Assembly: GCA_025769875.1 (NCBI GenBank)
Contig: JAGFNK010000049.1
Location: 1 to 64,000 of the forward strand
From: Russula earlei
Taxonomy: Eukaryota; Basidiomycota; Agaricomycetes; Russulales; Russulaceae
Reading direction: 5' to 3'
Length of the DNA stretch: 64,000 nt
Each line of letters opens with the position of its first letter. Positions within the stretch are counted from its first letter, which is position 1. The notes beneath the pieces were generated by a model, which had not been told where the DNA came from, made no database searches, and saw only the letters and a program-made list of their open reading frames with translations. A program made the translations under genes and the position numbers. Shown here piece after piece: positions 11,817-25,180 of this stretch.

Positions 11817-14682
11817 CACTTGCACAGGCTTCTCCCTATTATGCCACCTATCAACTGTTTCGAATTGCCCCCCCCCCCCTTCGCTACCTGTTTTTTCCGT
11901 TCCCAATATACCACAACATCTCACATTGACTACGCAACGCATCGCAATAGCTCGGACAGACGGTGGATAGATAGAACGTTCCTGATTAATTTCTGTGGCG
12001 ATAGCCCACTTCTCCATTCCCTCTTTTTTTGGTTTAAAATAGCCTGTAGACTATCTATAAGAATTCGGTAAAAGGGCGTGTTGTACTGGAGACCGACGAA
12101 ACCATTTCTTATATGCTCGGGAGAAACCGCGCACTTTGAGGACGAGTTCCGTAGTATCCACCCACGGACTTGTTGAGCTCGAGCACCAAATCCGGATTGT
12201 CAGCGCCTCGGCCGCGGGTCGGGTCGTTCGGCAGTCAGCCGGAAGAGAGGAATCAGAGGAAGGGCAACCCTCACGACACCCACGCGTTGCCATGGCTCAG
12301 CAGGGATTCTGCATCGCACAGGCTACCTGCACACTCGCGCGCCGCACCCGCAGTCAAACAAACCGACGAACGACTTTTATTCCAGGAGCCATGAGCGAAG
12401 GGAACCCCGGGGGTGGGTCCGCTTCCCTAAACCGAACCGAACGGCGACGGAGACAAACGATGATCACGCGACTCGTCGGGGGGTTGGTTGTGTGGCTGCG
12501 TAAGCGTACGGCAGTGTGATATCACGATGCTCGCTTGGACGGATGCTTCCATCCTCATCAGAGAGCATGGAGCGATTCAAAAGGGTCTGTCTGATCGCGT
12601 TTCGTCTCCGCGGCGATGTGTACATGCGTCTGAGTCAAGCCCTCGATGCTTCGCTAGTATAGGCAGCGACTGTACGGAGTGCAAACCAAGCCAAGGAGAC
12701 AATGACAATGAGCAGGTTGCGGACGGAAGGCCATGTTAGCGACGGGTAAGGTGCGATTACATCGGCGTTGCTAAACGCATGTGCTTTCCGAGCGCCACGT
12801 CCCGTTGCCGTCGTCCCCACTCTCGTTCCGTACAGCACCACGACTCGGACATGGTCCTTCCCAACACCGCCCCACGCATCTTTCCGTGGTTGCAGCCTAA
12901 GAGCGATCCCAAATGAAAGCAGTCTCTTCATGAATCTATCACGTGGGGATGAATTGCTCTCTCAGTACTGCTGCTGACGCCCGCCAGTATATGCCAGATC
13001 GATAAGAGATCGAGGGTGATCCCTTGGCACACTACGTATGATTCAAAATACGGGATCAGTTAATCTCTAATCGCTTCAATTGTCACCAAAGCATCAGGAC
13101 ATCAAACGGATATAGATACAATAAAGGCTGTTTTGTTTGCATCTCCGTCCACAGGGAGACGTTCAAGAGCCGCGATCCAAAAGGCAACAAGGTCTGTTGA
13201 CCCTAATCGAGCTCTTCCAAGCGATCACGGTAAAAGTTGAGCGCTTCCGCAGACAGAACAATAAGATTCGATCAGGTCATTGGGCTGGGAGGATCAACTG
13301 AGTGCGGAAGGGACACCGATCATGAGTGAGGAACACCGTGATACTCGAGTAGGTAATGCCGATGGTAAGCCGCTCGGAGTACGTCCCAGCTGTGGGACCG
13401 GCAAGGTAGCGATGCAAGCTCGGCTATGCGATGATGTAGAATGGTAGTGATCGAACGTGTAGAAGAGAGAGTGGAGGACTGAGAGCCGAAGAACTTGGTC
13501 AGGGTGGACTTCATGGCAGTCTCTATTCCCGTGGAGGGCTGAATCACACACGAGGCGCTGTCGCAAAAAGATCGAAAAGTGGTTCTCGTTAGGTCATTCG
13601 GGGCTAAGGCGCTAGGGACGCGAGACGTCGAAAATCGAATTGACCAGGGGACGCGGGATTGCTGTACGCGGATCAAAATATTCACCCCGAGACTGATGGT
13701 TGTTGGACTGTCACCATTGAGGGGGTACAATCTTTACCGTGAACCTCGGACGGTCGGGGTAAGGAATGGCGGATGGGCGTTTGAAGCGTGAGTACAACTG
13801 TCTGTATGTCTGGATGGCTGTGGGAGATTGGAATTGTATCAACCATGGGTGGGAACTGTAGACGGGCATACAGTCACAATGGGAGAAACGAACGCGAGGA
13901 GATAATGTGACAGACAATTGAAGCAGTAGTACTGGTGCCAAGTGCTATTATTTATAGAGCTGGAAAGTTGCGGTCTTGGGGCAGGGCGGGAAAGGGAAAA
14001 CCATCACGGTTGCTGACATCATGTCGTACGCTGTGGTAGGGAGGTTGCCCTAAATGGACCACCGGCGCGAAAGGTACGGACAGATGGATGCCAGATGGTG
14101 GACGTGCCTGGCGAGCCATGGGGAGGGGCGAATGATACACAGCGCCGGGATAGATAGATGGTTCTGATGGTTGAGAGGGCCAAGAAAGCATCATCACGAT
14201 CAAGTGAGCATTGAGAACAAGGCAGGGTGTGATTTTGGAAAGTTGGGAGGGGCGATGCCGAGGGGGCCAAGAAGAGGGAGAGGTGGACAGGTGGAGACAG
14301 GGCCCATGGGGGTTAGAGGGTGATGACCGCGGACCAGGAAGAAGGAAACCAGGCTTGGGGTATACAAGTCGGAAGGGCGGTGTTGATCGAGGGAAGATTC
14401 TATCGATATGTGCCCAGCATGTCCATATAAGTGCATTAATTTCAATAAATCGAGTGGAAGCAAAATGGAAGCATTGGCGATTAAACCGAAAAAAGGAACG
14501 GGGCGTTGGAGGACCGGGCGGCACAGGCCGGCAGAAATCTCCGGCAGTCGCCTTCTTCATCTTCCCTATCATCCTCTTCCTCACCCCCACTCCTCCCCGA
14601 CTCCCCCCCTACCTTCCCTCCCTCCCATGCCTCAATCCTCAAGGTCACACAAGGCAGAGGCAAAGTTCAACGTCACCACAGA
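11817..14682. other. 2.9 kb without a supported gene
   Basis: A C run lies at about 11870-11879 just downstream of the G-alpha stop. Open frames on both strands are short and lack domain motifs. The last few hundred bases are probably the promoter and 5' leader of the ankyrin gene, which is rich in CT tracts (about 14560-14740). Confidence 0.5.
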
Positions 14683-17443
14683 ATGTCTGTCTCCCCCTCT
14701 CCTTTCCTCTCCTTTCACTCATCTCCCACAGTCCCTCATCTCGGTCTCCATTTCGCTGCCGCTACTGGAAACATTGGCCTCGCAAAATACGCCCTCTCTC
14801 ATGGCCAACCTATCAACTCGGTCATCGACGGTGTACTCCCTCTTCATGCCGCTTGTTCCGGCGGAAACGACATTGTCGTCAGATTACTCATAGACAACGG
14901 TGCCGACGTAAACGCCCCAAGGTATATCTCCCCCGTTCTCTTCCCTTTCCTCCCTGCGCTTCTAGCATTGTGACTTGACCACTGATGCTCATATCCTCTC
15001 TCCAGACTTCCCCGTCGTTTTTCTGACAAGTCTCGCTCTCCCTCGGCCCCCATAATCGGAACGACAGGCTCTACACCCCTTCACTTTGCCGCCGCCAATG
15101 GTCACACTCAAGTCGTCCTCACTCTTCTTCGCCATGGCGCTCGCCCGGACCGCGCGGATAAACGCGGAATCACCCCAGAGGCTCTTGCTCGCCAGAATGG
15201 TTGGCTTCCATGTGCTGATGCCATTCGCGAATGGATTGCCAACAAAGATCGTGATCTTGTTGAGCGCGAAACCCTCCTTGGTGGCATCCCTCCGGATGAC
15301 CCCGAGCCCATCTCAGAGTGCCGTGAGCGTCAAGGCTCTTTGTGTGCATGTGAAGGCCCCGAGTGCGTGTCCACCCACGCTATGCGTCGCCTCGACGTCA
15401 AGTGCTCGATCGAAAACGCGATACTCCTTTTCCGCTCGGGTACCTCCCCTCAAGAAGGCGGCGTCCCTATTTCGGATGATACTTGGCCACCTCTAGACTC
15501 CCATCCTGCTCATTCCAGCCGTCCTTCCCTACCGCAATCTGATGACTCTCATTCCAAGCGTCCGTCGCATGGCCGTCCGCGTCGTCCGAGTTCTGCGGGG
15601 AATGGCGCTGAGCGTACCCATCATCCTCACGCTCGACGCCTCGGCTCCAAATATTCCCTTTTGAATCTTTTCAGAAAGTCAAGTACTGAGATGCTCTCGA
15701 CACACAGCACACCCGGTGGCGCCACCCCTGACGTAAGCCTGACCACTGGAACTAGCAATACCACCTCCTCACCGACCTCGCCCCTCTCTTCCTCACCCTC
15801 GACACTTGCCTATGAGATCAATGGTTCGACACAAGATGGCAGTCCCCCCGCTCGCCCTGGCGCGCTCCGTTCTCATGGCCCATCATCCGGATCAAGCACC
15901 GGCGTCACAGGTCCCTCGATTTCCAGTCCTCAACATTCACAGTCCTCCCGAGGTCTCCGTCTCAATTCTTCCGAACCAAACGTGTCTTCTGGGAGCAAGA
16001 GCCCCCGTCGCACGACGTTCGGTTCGAGTTCGGGTCCAGAGGGCCGTCTTAGCGAGGAGAGCGAGGACGAAGACGAAGACGAAGAGTACGGTGTCGATGC
16101 AGTGCGTAGTCGTATGATGACAGGCGACACATCGACACCAGACATGGATTTTCCCTTCAGCATGGATGCACCCGTTGAAGACGAGTTGCCTGGCCCAGGT
16201 GATGGGCGCGGCCGCGGAGACTCGCTGAGTACTGACCTGTCCGCGACGACGACTGCATCTACTTCAAGCCTTCGCACTCCTGCTGCGCTGCCCGTTATCT
16301 TCCCTTCCACCAGTGAGGACGTGAAACTTCATTCTTACGCACATCGGCCTCCCCCGCTGATCGGTTTGAGCGCTTCAAACGTTTCAACCCATGCGCAGGC
16401 AGAGGCTCTTGTGGCCCATGCACGGGGACAAGTCCTCACAGCCCGGGATGGTGACAACATTCCTCTCAGTGCTCGCCTCGCTGCCCTTGGTGAGAGCTTG
16501 CGACTCGAGCGCAAGTTCAAAGCGGCCGAAGAAGGCGCGACACCAGGGTTGCTCATTGAGCGTCGCGCCAGTGAAGGCACAGCTCTTGACACAGCTGATG
16601 CCGAACCGTGGGAACAGGATCGCGCTCTGGGTGTCAAGTTGCGTAGCGCTAGTGCTAGCGCTGGTGCGGGCTCCTCATTCGATAAGTCATCATCGAGACG
16701 ACCTACGTCTGGATTGGATTCTGCAGGGTCGGAGAGACATTTTAGCCTGGAATATCGGGTAGGACACTCTTGGAGAGGACGCACGCGCCGGCCAAACACT
16801 GACGAGAGTGCGCTGAGTAGCGATGACGGTAAGTCTGCCTGTATCACCGCGGTAATGATGACGTATTCTCATGCGGATTGCAGGATTCCTCGTTCCTCCT
16901 CTCGACCCTGATATGCATGTCGTTCACCATCGATCGCGCTCAGCCGCGCCGGCGCGGCCGGACGGTGACGGAATCCGGACATCCACCGATACGCGCGGAG
17001 TGCGCACACCCATTCACTCTCCCCGGCTCGCGCGCGCGCCATCCTTAGACCAGTCTTCTTCGGAAGTCAGGGTTTCTTCTCCGGGTATCAAGTCCGCACC
17101 CATAGTAACTACATCGCCTTTACCTCTTTCTCGCTCTCGCTCTCGCACACCCGATCCCGATTTTGCGCAAGTTGTACCACTCAGTCGGATTGTTACCGCA
17201 CCGCCGCAGGACTCCTCGCTTTTCAATTATGTCGCACCATCACCAGTCGTAGACGTCGCAGCGCGGCGTGGTACCGAACGTGCACAGGCAGTTTCACGTG
17301 CGAACAAGCTTGCAAAAATGGGCTTTGCACCGGAAATCAAGGTGCTTTCGACTGGTGTCGCTACGCCCCCAGGTCATGGTCATGGACACGGGCATAGGTT
17401 TGGAATCCGGTCCCTGGTGCAGTCGCTCAAGGGCAAATCTTGA
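14683..17443 (+). CDS. Ankyrin-repeat protein with long Ser/Pro-rich tail (873 aa)
   Basis: Three exons, 14683-14921, 15006-16828 and 16884-17443, joined by GT-AG introns of 84 and 55 nt with frame kept. The N-terminal 180 or so residues hold ankyrin repeats (LHFAAATGNIGLAKYALSHG, LPLHAACSGGNDIVVRLLID, STPLHFAAANGHTQVVLTLL). A Cys-containing patch follows (CRERQGSLCACEGPEC). The remaining 650 residues are low complexity: Ser/Thr/Pro-rich, an acidic run (EESEDEDEDEE, about 16060-16090) and a His-Gly repeat (GHGHGHGHRF) near the end. No catalytic domain is visible. A scaffold or regulatory role is likely from the ankyrin repeats, but I cannot name a pathway. Confidence 0.85.
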
Positions 17444-20400
17444 CCATCAACAGCCGTCTGCATTGCTTCCTCTTTACCTCTTCGCTTATGCATCTAACAA
17501 TTTGATTGTAAACTCGTACCTGTACGGCGTGTCTAGCCCCGTGCATCAATCACTCGTTGCCATGTTACATCATCGCGCATTGTTCTCCTTGTAACTGCGT
17601 CCTCATACCTGTGCACCACGTCTCTGTTTTTATTTTATCCAAGTGTATGATTCTTCACCTGTCCTATCTGTCATCACAACATCTCCCCCTTTGTCACCCA
17701 ATCGGTCACTCTTTCATCTACCCAAACACGCCAACTGTTCTATTTACCCCAGCGTCCCCATTTTGCGCTTGCACATCCCCCCTTTTTTTCATTATTAGTC
17801 TTTGATTGTTCTGTTGTGCACAAGAGATGTATGTACGATGTGCTGATATCCGGAAACCTGCGTTCAACTGGAATTGCGCGATGTGGCATCAAAGTTTAAA
17901 AGTCGTTGTTTACGTCACCCGTTCTGAAATTAAACAAACGTTGCGCTGCATGTGTTTGCGCCCATGATGAACGTTGACCTCAGGACGTATCAAGGGACTG
18001 TAGATGTAAGAGCGCCTATTTCAAACGATCCATGTTCTTTATTCTGCGGCTACTTATATCGAATTGTGTCTGTATTCCACGCGGTGTCTCCAACTTCTCA
18101 TGTCGTTTGCTCGGGCTGGGCAGACCGTCATCACTCGCACTGAATGAGAAGCCAAGGCAGCCCTTCGCCGACCCGCTGAACGATATACCGCCTCATATAT
18201 TTAACCAATAATCGAAACAATCAATTTTGTGTTATTGTTGTTGTTGTTGTTGTTGATCCGCCAAGCCATTGCATTTGCGATCGACCATTAAACGCTGTGT
18301 TTTGCCAATCGGGGTGCGTTACTGGCGGGTAACGGCATGGTGCGTCGAATGCGACAGACGCGCTCGTACGAGACGACTTTCGGATGATCGGACATTCACC
18401 TCACGGCAACGAATTATTATTTTCTGTTCTTCTTTTTTGATTGAAACTCTCCCAAAATGTGTTTGTTCTTTTCGATCATCGGAGGTTCAAAATTTTAGGG
18501 CCAGTTAGCGAATTTGGCGTTTTTGGTGGGGGGGGGTTGGGGAGAGGGGGGGGGGAAAGGAGGAGAAACGGAGAGGGGCTTGGCTCTCAGGCTCCTCCTC
18601 CTGGTGTGTGTGTGGTGGTTTATTTTTGTCTCTGAGGCCCGGCGGGGGGGCACATGATGATGAAGAGAGCCGTCGCGGGTACTCTGCGCCGTCGGGCTCC
18701 AAGAGGCCCGAGATTATGCGGCGCGGGGAGCGTGTGGGACCTCGGATGCTGGGATTGGGTCCGATTGGCTCTTTCAGCCTCGTACCAGCGGGGGCAAGCA
18801 AGGCAAGGCGGGGAGGGAGAAGGAGAACGGAGGCGGGCGGGCGGGCGGGGTAAACCTAATAAACCTACTCCTATAATCCTAATCCCGGGCCACCTGCGGC
18901 GCTCGGCACTCGCTCGCACTTCGCCGAATGACACGGCTGTTGAACATTTGGAAGGGAAGAGGTTCATCGTTTCCGGTGCGCGTTTTGTTGCGGTAGGGAG
19001 TCCATGATGAGGAGCACCGCAACTTGCGTCGGTCGATCGTGCCGTGAGATCCATTGTTTCATTCGAAAATAAATCGGAGCCCCGAAGGGGTGCATGGGGT
19101 TGATTACATAGCGTGTTGGTCGGTACTAGTAGGTAGGGGTAGAGGAGTGCTACTTAGTGGGGGTACTGGGATCGACCGGTTGGGGCATGATGGTACGTGC
19201 GCACGGCGCGGATCGGAGAGACGTGCTACTCTACTAAAGAGTACGGGGACAGAAGATGAAGAACGGCACTGCGCTGCATGGCTTGCCAACAGAAGTCGTC
19301 ACGAACACGGGTCGCGGTAACTCGACAACCTGGGAATGGATACACGCGCACCGCTCAGGATGAGCTTGGGGCCTCGTCAGGACGATGGTTTCGAGGTGTC
19401 CCCGTTCACAGAAATCGAGGACCTCAAACCTGACGACGCCGTACCCGAGAGCGTGTTGGTGGGCGCGCGAGACCGGTTACTGAGCGTGAGACATGATCGT
19501 CAGTGGTTTCCCCTTTGAGTCGTATTGCAGCCATTGACGCGCGGCGTGTGTCCCGGAGCGCTCTGCTTCAGCTCCGAGCCCCCCTCCCCCTCCCCATTCC
19601 CCAATTAACGTCCTTCCATATCGCCTGGCGGACATGAGGTTCGAGAAGATCGGGTGGCAACGCGACGACGTTGACGTTAGCTGGCGTTGTGACCAGCGCG
19701 ACTTGAGCTTGTGTAACTCGGGCGGTTGGGGAGCCACTGACACCACCACTACGGGGTCTGAATTTGCGGGACTGGCAACGATGCTCACGTTCTCTTCCAT
19801 CACAACGCCTGAGTTATGGGGATCATTGGCGCCAAAATAACAGATCGGATATCCACCTGACCTGGGTTCTGGTAGTATCGCCTTGTGCAATTATGCAGGC
19901 AGAAGTGCGTCGAGGACCAAAGGTTACGTCTAGCTGGTCAATGGGAGTCCCCAACTTTGTCGGCGCTTCGTCGGTTCCGAAAGCATGTGGAAAGGACAGG
20001 CGAGCACGCCTGCAAAGAAAGCCCACTGGAGCCATTCTGAAATCGCCGCTGAAAAATATAGTCTTATGCTTGGAGCCAGCCTGGCGCGAGATGGGCAGGA
20101 TCTCAGTTGGTGCAGCATACGTCCACATCACTTTCCCGCCCGTCCACTCACTCACATATACGGCCAGAAGGTAAGCCCCCAGATGGCCGGGCAAGGCCAT
20201 TACGCGATTACCCCCATACCGTACATGGACTTGACGGGACAGAACACGGAATCCCGTCATCGTCAAATCTGCGGGTTTCCGTCAAGTCTTGTTGTTCCAA
20301 GATACCAGATGTAACCACGGCGCACCCTTTGTTTCGGAGAGCCATACAGGCATGCGCCATTCAACCAGGGCCCCAACAATCTCGGGGAAGTCTCAGTCCC

Positions 20401-23400
20401 GCGTCCTCCCGACGTCGTCTCCATTCAGGGTGAGCGTCAATTAATGGGATTCCACGCATCAATCGCGAGGTTTTCCATAGAAGCAGAGATTGGTTCCGGC
20501 GGCGCTGACGCTCCGTGGAGAACGGACATAGGTCAATCACCCATGGACCTAAATGCAGTTTTTTTGGTACCTGAAACCAGTAAGATACCGTATTTATGAG
20601 AGACCGTGTAGATCCCTGAAGGGTCAGTCGGTTGTCCCTCGCGCGTATCAAAAGTCGGGGCGCGGCCTTAGCTAAAAGGTAGAGATCCAGTCTTTCTTCG
20701 AGCGAGGCTCGAACATAACAAGAAGGACAACCGACTCCCCTAAGGACGACGTGCGCTGTGAAACAATAGTCAATGTGCCCGGGTATACAGAATAGCAATA
20801 TGGTCCGGCGAATGACTGGCACTGCGGGCAATAAGCTTATCCTTAGCCCAACGATTGTCCACGTGCCTCTGCCAAACCTAACCCAAATTTAATCTGAGCG
20901 CCCAGAAATTGGCGGGGCAAAGCGACGGGTCCCCTTGTCCATCTAAGGAAGGCGCGCGAGCCATGATTTGCCGCTATCGGTCGTAATGTCCATCTGCAGG
21001 AGGGCTAGACGGTCTTCTGCGAATACAATGCGGAGCATGAGATAAGATCTGAGGAAATCAAGTCATGCCCACACGTTAAGAAGATGAACCGTCCAGGGAT
21101 AATAGTGATACAAGTGAGCAGTGATGGCGAACCAGTGCCATAAAGCGGGCAGTGTTGTTAGGCGCGGGAACACCACCAGATGGCCCTGTGGCTTTCGTTC
21201 ACTGTTCAACACTGAACAACAGTTACGATATGATGGTAATTCTAAGAAAGCTTGGTCAGTGATCGGGGTATCAAAGTCTGCCAGTGTACCCCAACATCAG
21301 GAAAGTCGGATGAAAACTACTGTCGTTGACGCAGTCTCTCTTCCTCACGGAGCACGATCGTAGTTTGTGCCTATATGATAGGCACGCGCATCAAGTTCTT
21401 TACCATCATCGGTAAGGGAGGGTCTGGTTACATCCAACTTGCGCGTGTGGAGTGTGATGCATCGTCGGTCTTAGTGTGTTCAGGACATGAAATTACTAGA
21501 CGCTCATCTCGCTCAGGAGTCGGCGCCATCCCTATGATAACAGCGAAGCTCTCCAGGAAATCACTTCGATCACTTACTGCTTCGACCCTTTCGTTCCGTA
21601 TTAGAATAATAAACGCCCATATCGGGCGCCGCAAAGGGGACTAGAGCGCCCAGAGTGCCATCAGACTGTGCATTTCTTTTTTCTGCTTGCAACGATTCGT
21701 TGCGGAGTTTCCTCTGACGGACGTCTTTCGATGACCCTGGAGAACATGAGGTGACCTAAGCCAAATGAGGCATCACCGATGCTGGCCAACGAGGTCGCGA
21801 AAGGGAATATCGAACGGAACCCAGGATAGGCGGTCATAGCTAGAAGGATGCGAGGCCACCATTGGAGCAACAATCCTCGGTCCACAGGGCGTCCTCAACA
21901 TGAATCTACCTTCCTCAAAATTGGATCACCTACCACATAGCGTGAAATCTGTCACTGAATCACCTTTTTCACGTCCTGGTCGAACTACCCAGTTTTGTCC
22001 GGCTTCTTTCCGTCATGTGTTAATACCGTCCAAAGCCCAACCTGAACCTGTTCTGTCGCAATATCTCTTGCAAGGAGAGTATGAGCGATTTGAACCCCAA
22101 AAGTCATCTCGCAAGTTCTGACGCCGTGTCCTGATGCTGCTGCAGTTCGTCAGTGCCTACTCTTGAGGCACTTTTCAAAGAGGTGACCGAATTTGGATCA
22201 AGCTGCCAGGTTGGCCCCCTGGCCCTCTGACGAGAATGGGAATAGCATGGAGTAGATTTCACCCGATCACGGCACAGCTATTGTTGATGATGCCAACTGA
22301 ACCGACATGTAGTGGGTTATTGGAATCTGATTTCGGCTCCGGCTTGTCCTGGAGAGTCTCATTCCTGGGGGCCATCTAGCCCATTACGAGAATGACACTT
22401 GGAAAGCACCCTACCGATAACCCGGAAGCTGATCGAGTGTGGGTCATACTGTAGGATGAGGGATAAGGTCAGACAACGGGATTTTGAGGGCAGTAGATCA
22501 ATTGATACTGCCTTGAAAGCCTGTTATGAAGAAGCCAAGGAGGATCTTTCATGAACTAGTTGTCAACGATCCAGGATATTGTTGAAGCTAGAAGCGCAGA
22601 CGGGCGTAGAATGCACAACGTGGGTCGCAACGGGAATGAGCGGCTCTCTCTAGAATGAAGACAAGCCAGGATCCCCTTCGCAGGAGGGGACGGCTCATCA
22701 AGGGGATATGCCTTGAGTATTCGAGGATAGGGATCAGGGATCAGAGGCGACTCTAAAAGCGCAGTCAGAAGAGGAAAGTTGGGTGTCGCTACACGTACAT
22801 GTATATGGTACTTTTCTCTACTGCGACTGCGACACAACCGGGCAGAGCTAATGGGGTTATGAGCCATTTCCTGATTTCATAACTTGCTTGTATAGAGACT
22901 CCTCGACTTGCTCGTTACACCCTCGCTGGCTGAAATATGTACGGATAAATCAGTCCAAGTCGCACTGAAGGAGCGGCTCGCTTACGCACCGTGGCTTCCT
23001 CATCCACCAGTGCCAGTAAGCGTAATTAGTACCAACCAGTAATTATTCAATATCACTTGTACAACTCCCTGTTGGGCATAGATATGGAATAGTGAGTAAA
23101 GCGAGTCAACTGGTTTTAGGATCAGTGTCGAAATGGGTTCTTCACTCAGGCGCCGGAGACGACGACCATGTTCAACTGGATCGACTTCGACACGGCAGTC
23201 GTTCTCGCATGTGCCCCATAACCTCAGACGTGACGGGTTGGACCAGAGGCTCTGCCCTGGCTTGTGTGTAACATCGTTAGTAGTGTCAATGTGATACGCT
23301 ACCGGACGCGTCGAGAGGAACAAAACGCGCGCACAAACAAACACATCCGCTTGATGCCGTAATGGCCCTGCATTGTCTTTTTGATGCCTGGCCTTTATTT

Positions 23401-25180
23401 AACAGCTTTTACTCCCTGGCTGGACCTCTCCTGTGCATGGAGCCTCTGGAGATGCTTGGCGGACCGGTAAACATGAGCACTCGACTCGGGCCCTCTTCCT
23501 ACCCATGTCAATCGTTATTCACGGTGCTCACGCCCATCATGTCACACCAAATTTTGATATCACCTTCCTTTCGCCTCATCTCACGAACATTTGAACAGCA
23601 CATGCGTTTTTCACAAACTCCAGGCCCTCTCGTGCATCATCGATAGAGAAGCGCTCCCTCATCAAAGCCACAGAACTAACCATCAATGTCGATGCCGCAG
23701 TTGTATTTGGCAAAAGACCACGAGAAAACCGCATTTTACCTGACACAACTAGTGCCCTCATTAGAGGCGTCATCTCACCTCAGCACTGACCTGGTCACCT
23801 TCAATATGTTATGCCTTGGCCAGTCGTCAGTCGTTCCACTACAGTACAGCAACACGTTCCACATACGCAGTGTTGGAAATTCGGGTTCACGTGCTAGCTA
23901 GCACGCCCACTGCAAGGGCCCCAGTGGGCCCCAGTCTGTGCTCGTTTAATACCCCTTTCCTTAGCTTGTAGCTGTAGATACAAACGGCAACGCATGCGTT
24001 TGCCTCAAGGTACTACACCTTCTCCCCTGTTTGCTCGTCCGTCTCAGCAGTCAGTTCAGTTCTTCGGCAGACGCTCGACGGAAATGAGATACCGACACTT
24101 TTTCGGGGTCAACACAACCGTAGGTTCGTCTGGCCCGTACTCTGGGACTTGACTTGAAGCATCATCACGATTATCGACGATTGGCAATGGCACCGGCGTT
24201 GACAGTCGGCTCCCGGGTCTAAGGAAATCGGAACACAGGGAAGGCATGGGTATGAAACTGGGGGGAGGGGGCAAGAGCGCACGCAGGCCCGGGCGCACAC
24301 AGAATGGCCTGGGATGCGTGAGGAATAATACGGGCACTGCCAGGACCGGACAGGGCATGCGAGTGAAAGATCTAGAAAGGGATGGACGCGCCAGAGAGCG
24401 ACATGTCAACAATGACCGTGTGTCAAATGTACTTGAGCCAGTCCACACGTCGGGAAGGGATACACTGTCTGGCTGCTCTGCTCGTATTCCCCCAGTGAGG
24501 TAACCAATGACTTTGCGCTGAGGTTAGGCCCAACTCGGAAGCAGCAACGTCCCGCTGGAGCTTACCCGCTCACGACCACACCGCCAAGTGCTTGGGTCAC
24601 ACTGTGGCACCTTGCGGAGGCTATTTTATGTGGTGTACTCTGTGTCGGTTGTTACAAGGCTATGCGCGCCGTCTCAGCTCAATGCCTTTCTGGGCCCAAT
24701 GACACACGCTCCAAGCGTCCTCTTTGTTCCTTTTTGCGACGGAACAAGGGGAAAAAAAAAAAAAAAAACGTTCCGATGACTGTTTGTGGAAATGCCGTTT
24801 TGACAGATACGCCCGACACATCTGCACAATGATGAGATGGGTGCCCCAGACACGCAGGTGGCGTTTCTCCCTGTTGCGTTCCAGGCGCTAATACTTACGC
24901 GGTCGTTGAGATCCTGTACGTGGGCCGTTCCCAGCACTCCGCCGAGTACACGAGGCGATCCATAGCCGGCCGGGCGGAGAAGAGCATGGTCAAAGCACGC
25001 GGAGGGCCACGTACCGAAAAGGTACTGAACCATAGACGCCACCCCGCAAGCGAGCCTCCAGGCCGGGGGGGGAAGGGGGGAAAGGCGCCCATCCCCCACG
25101 TTAAAAAGCATGGCCGCATCGCTCCCCACACCTCAAATTTTCTTCCGCGTCTCACTCGCAATACAACCCCCCAACGCATC
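17444..25180. other. 7.7 kb without a confidently supported gene
   Basis: The largest gap in the window. It contains a (TTG)7 microsatellite (18235-18255), G-rich tracts (about 18525-18565) and a poly-A run (about 24751-24768). A few open frames of 100-155 codons exist (for example 19823-20266 and 19477-19890, both minus), but I see no family motif and could not join them into a spliced model. Degraded genes or transposon remnants cannot be excluded. Confidence 0.45.
18235..18255 (+). repeat. (TTG)7 microsatellite
   Basis: Seven perfect TTG units in non-coding sequence. Confidence 0.95.

Noticed and set aside
19477..20266. Two overlapping minus-strand frames that might be exons of one gene
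   Set aside because: They contain plausible-looking segments but no recognisable family and no splice junction that joins them in phase.
21375..21644. IIGKGGSG sequence suggesting a kinase Gly-rich loop
   Set aside because: No invariant Lys, HRD or DFG motif follows in any frame within reach.
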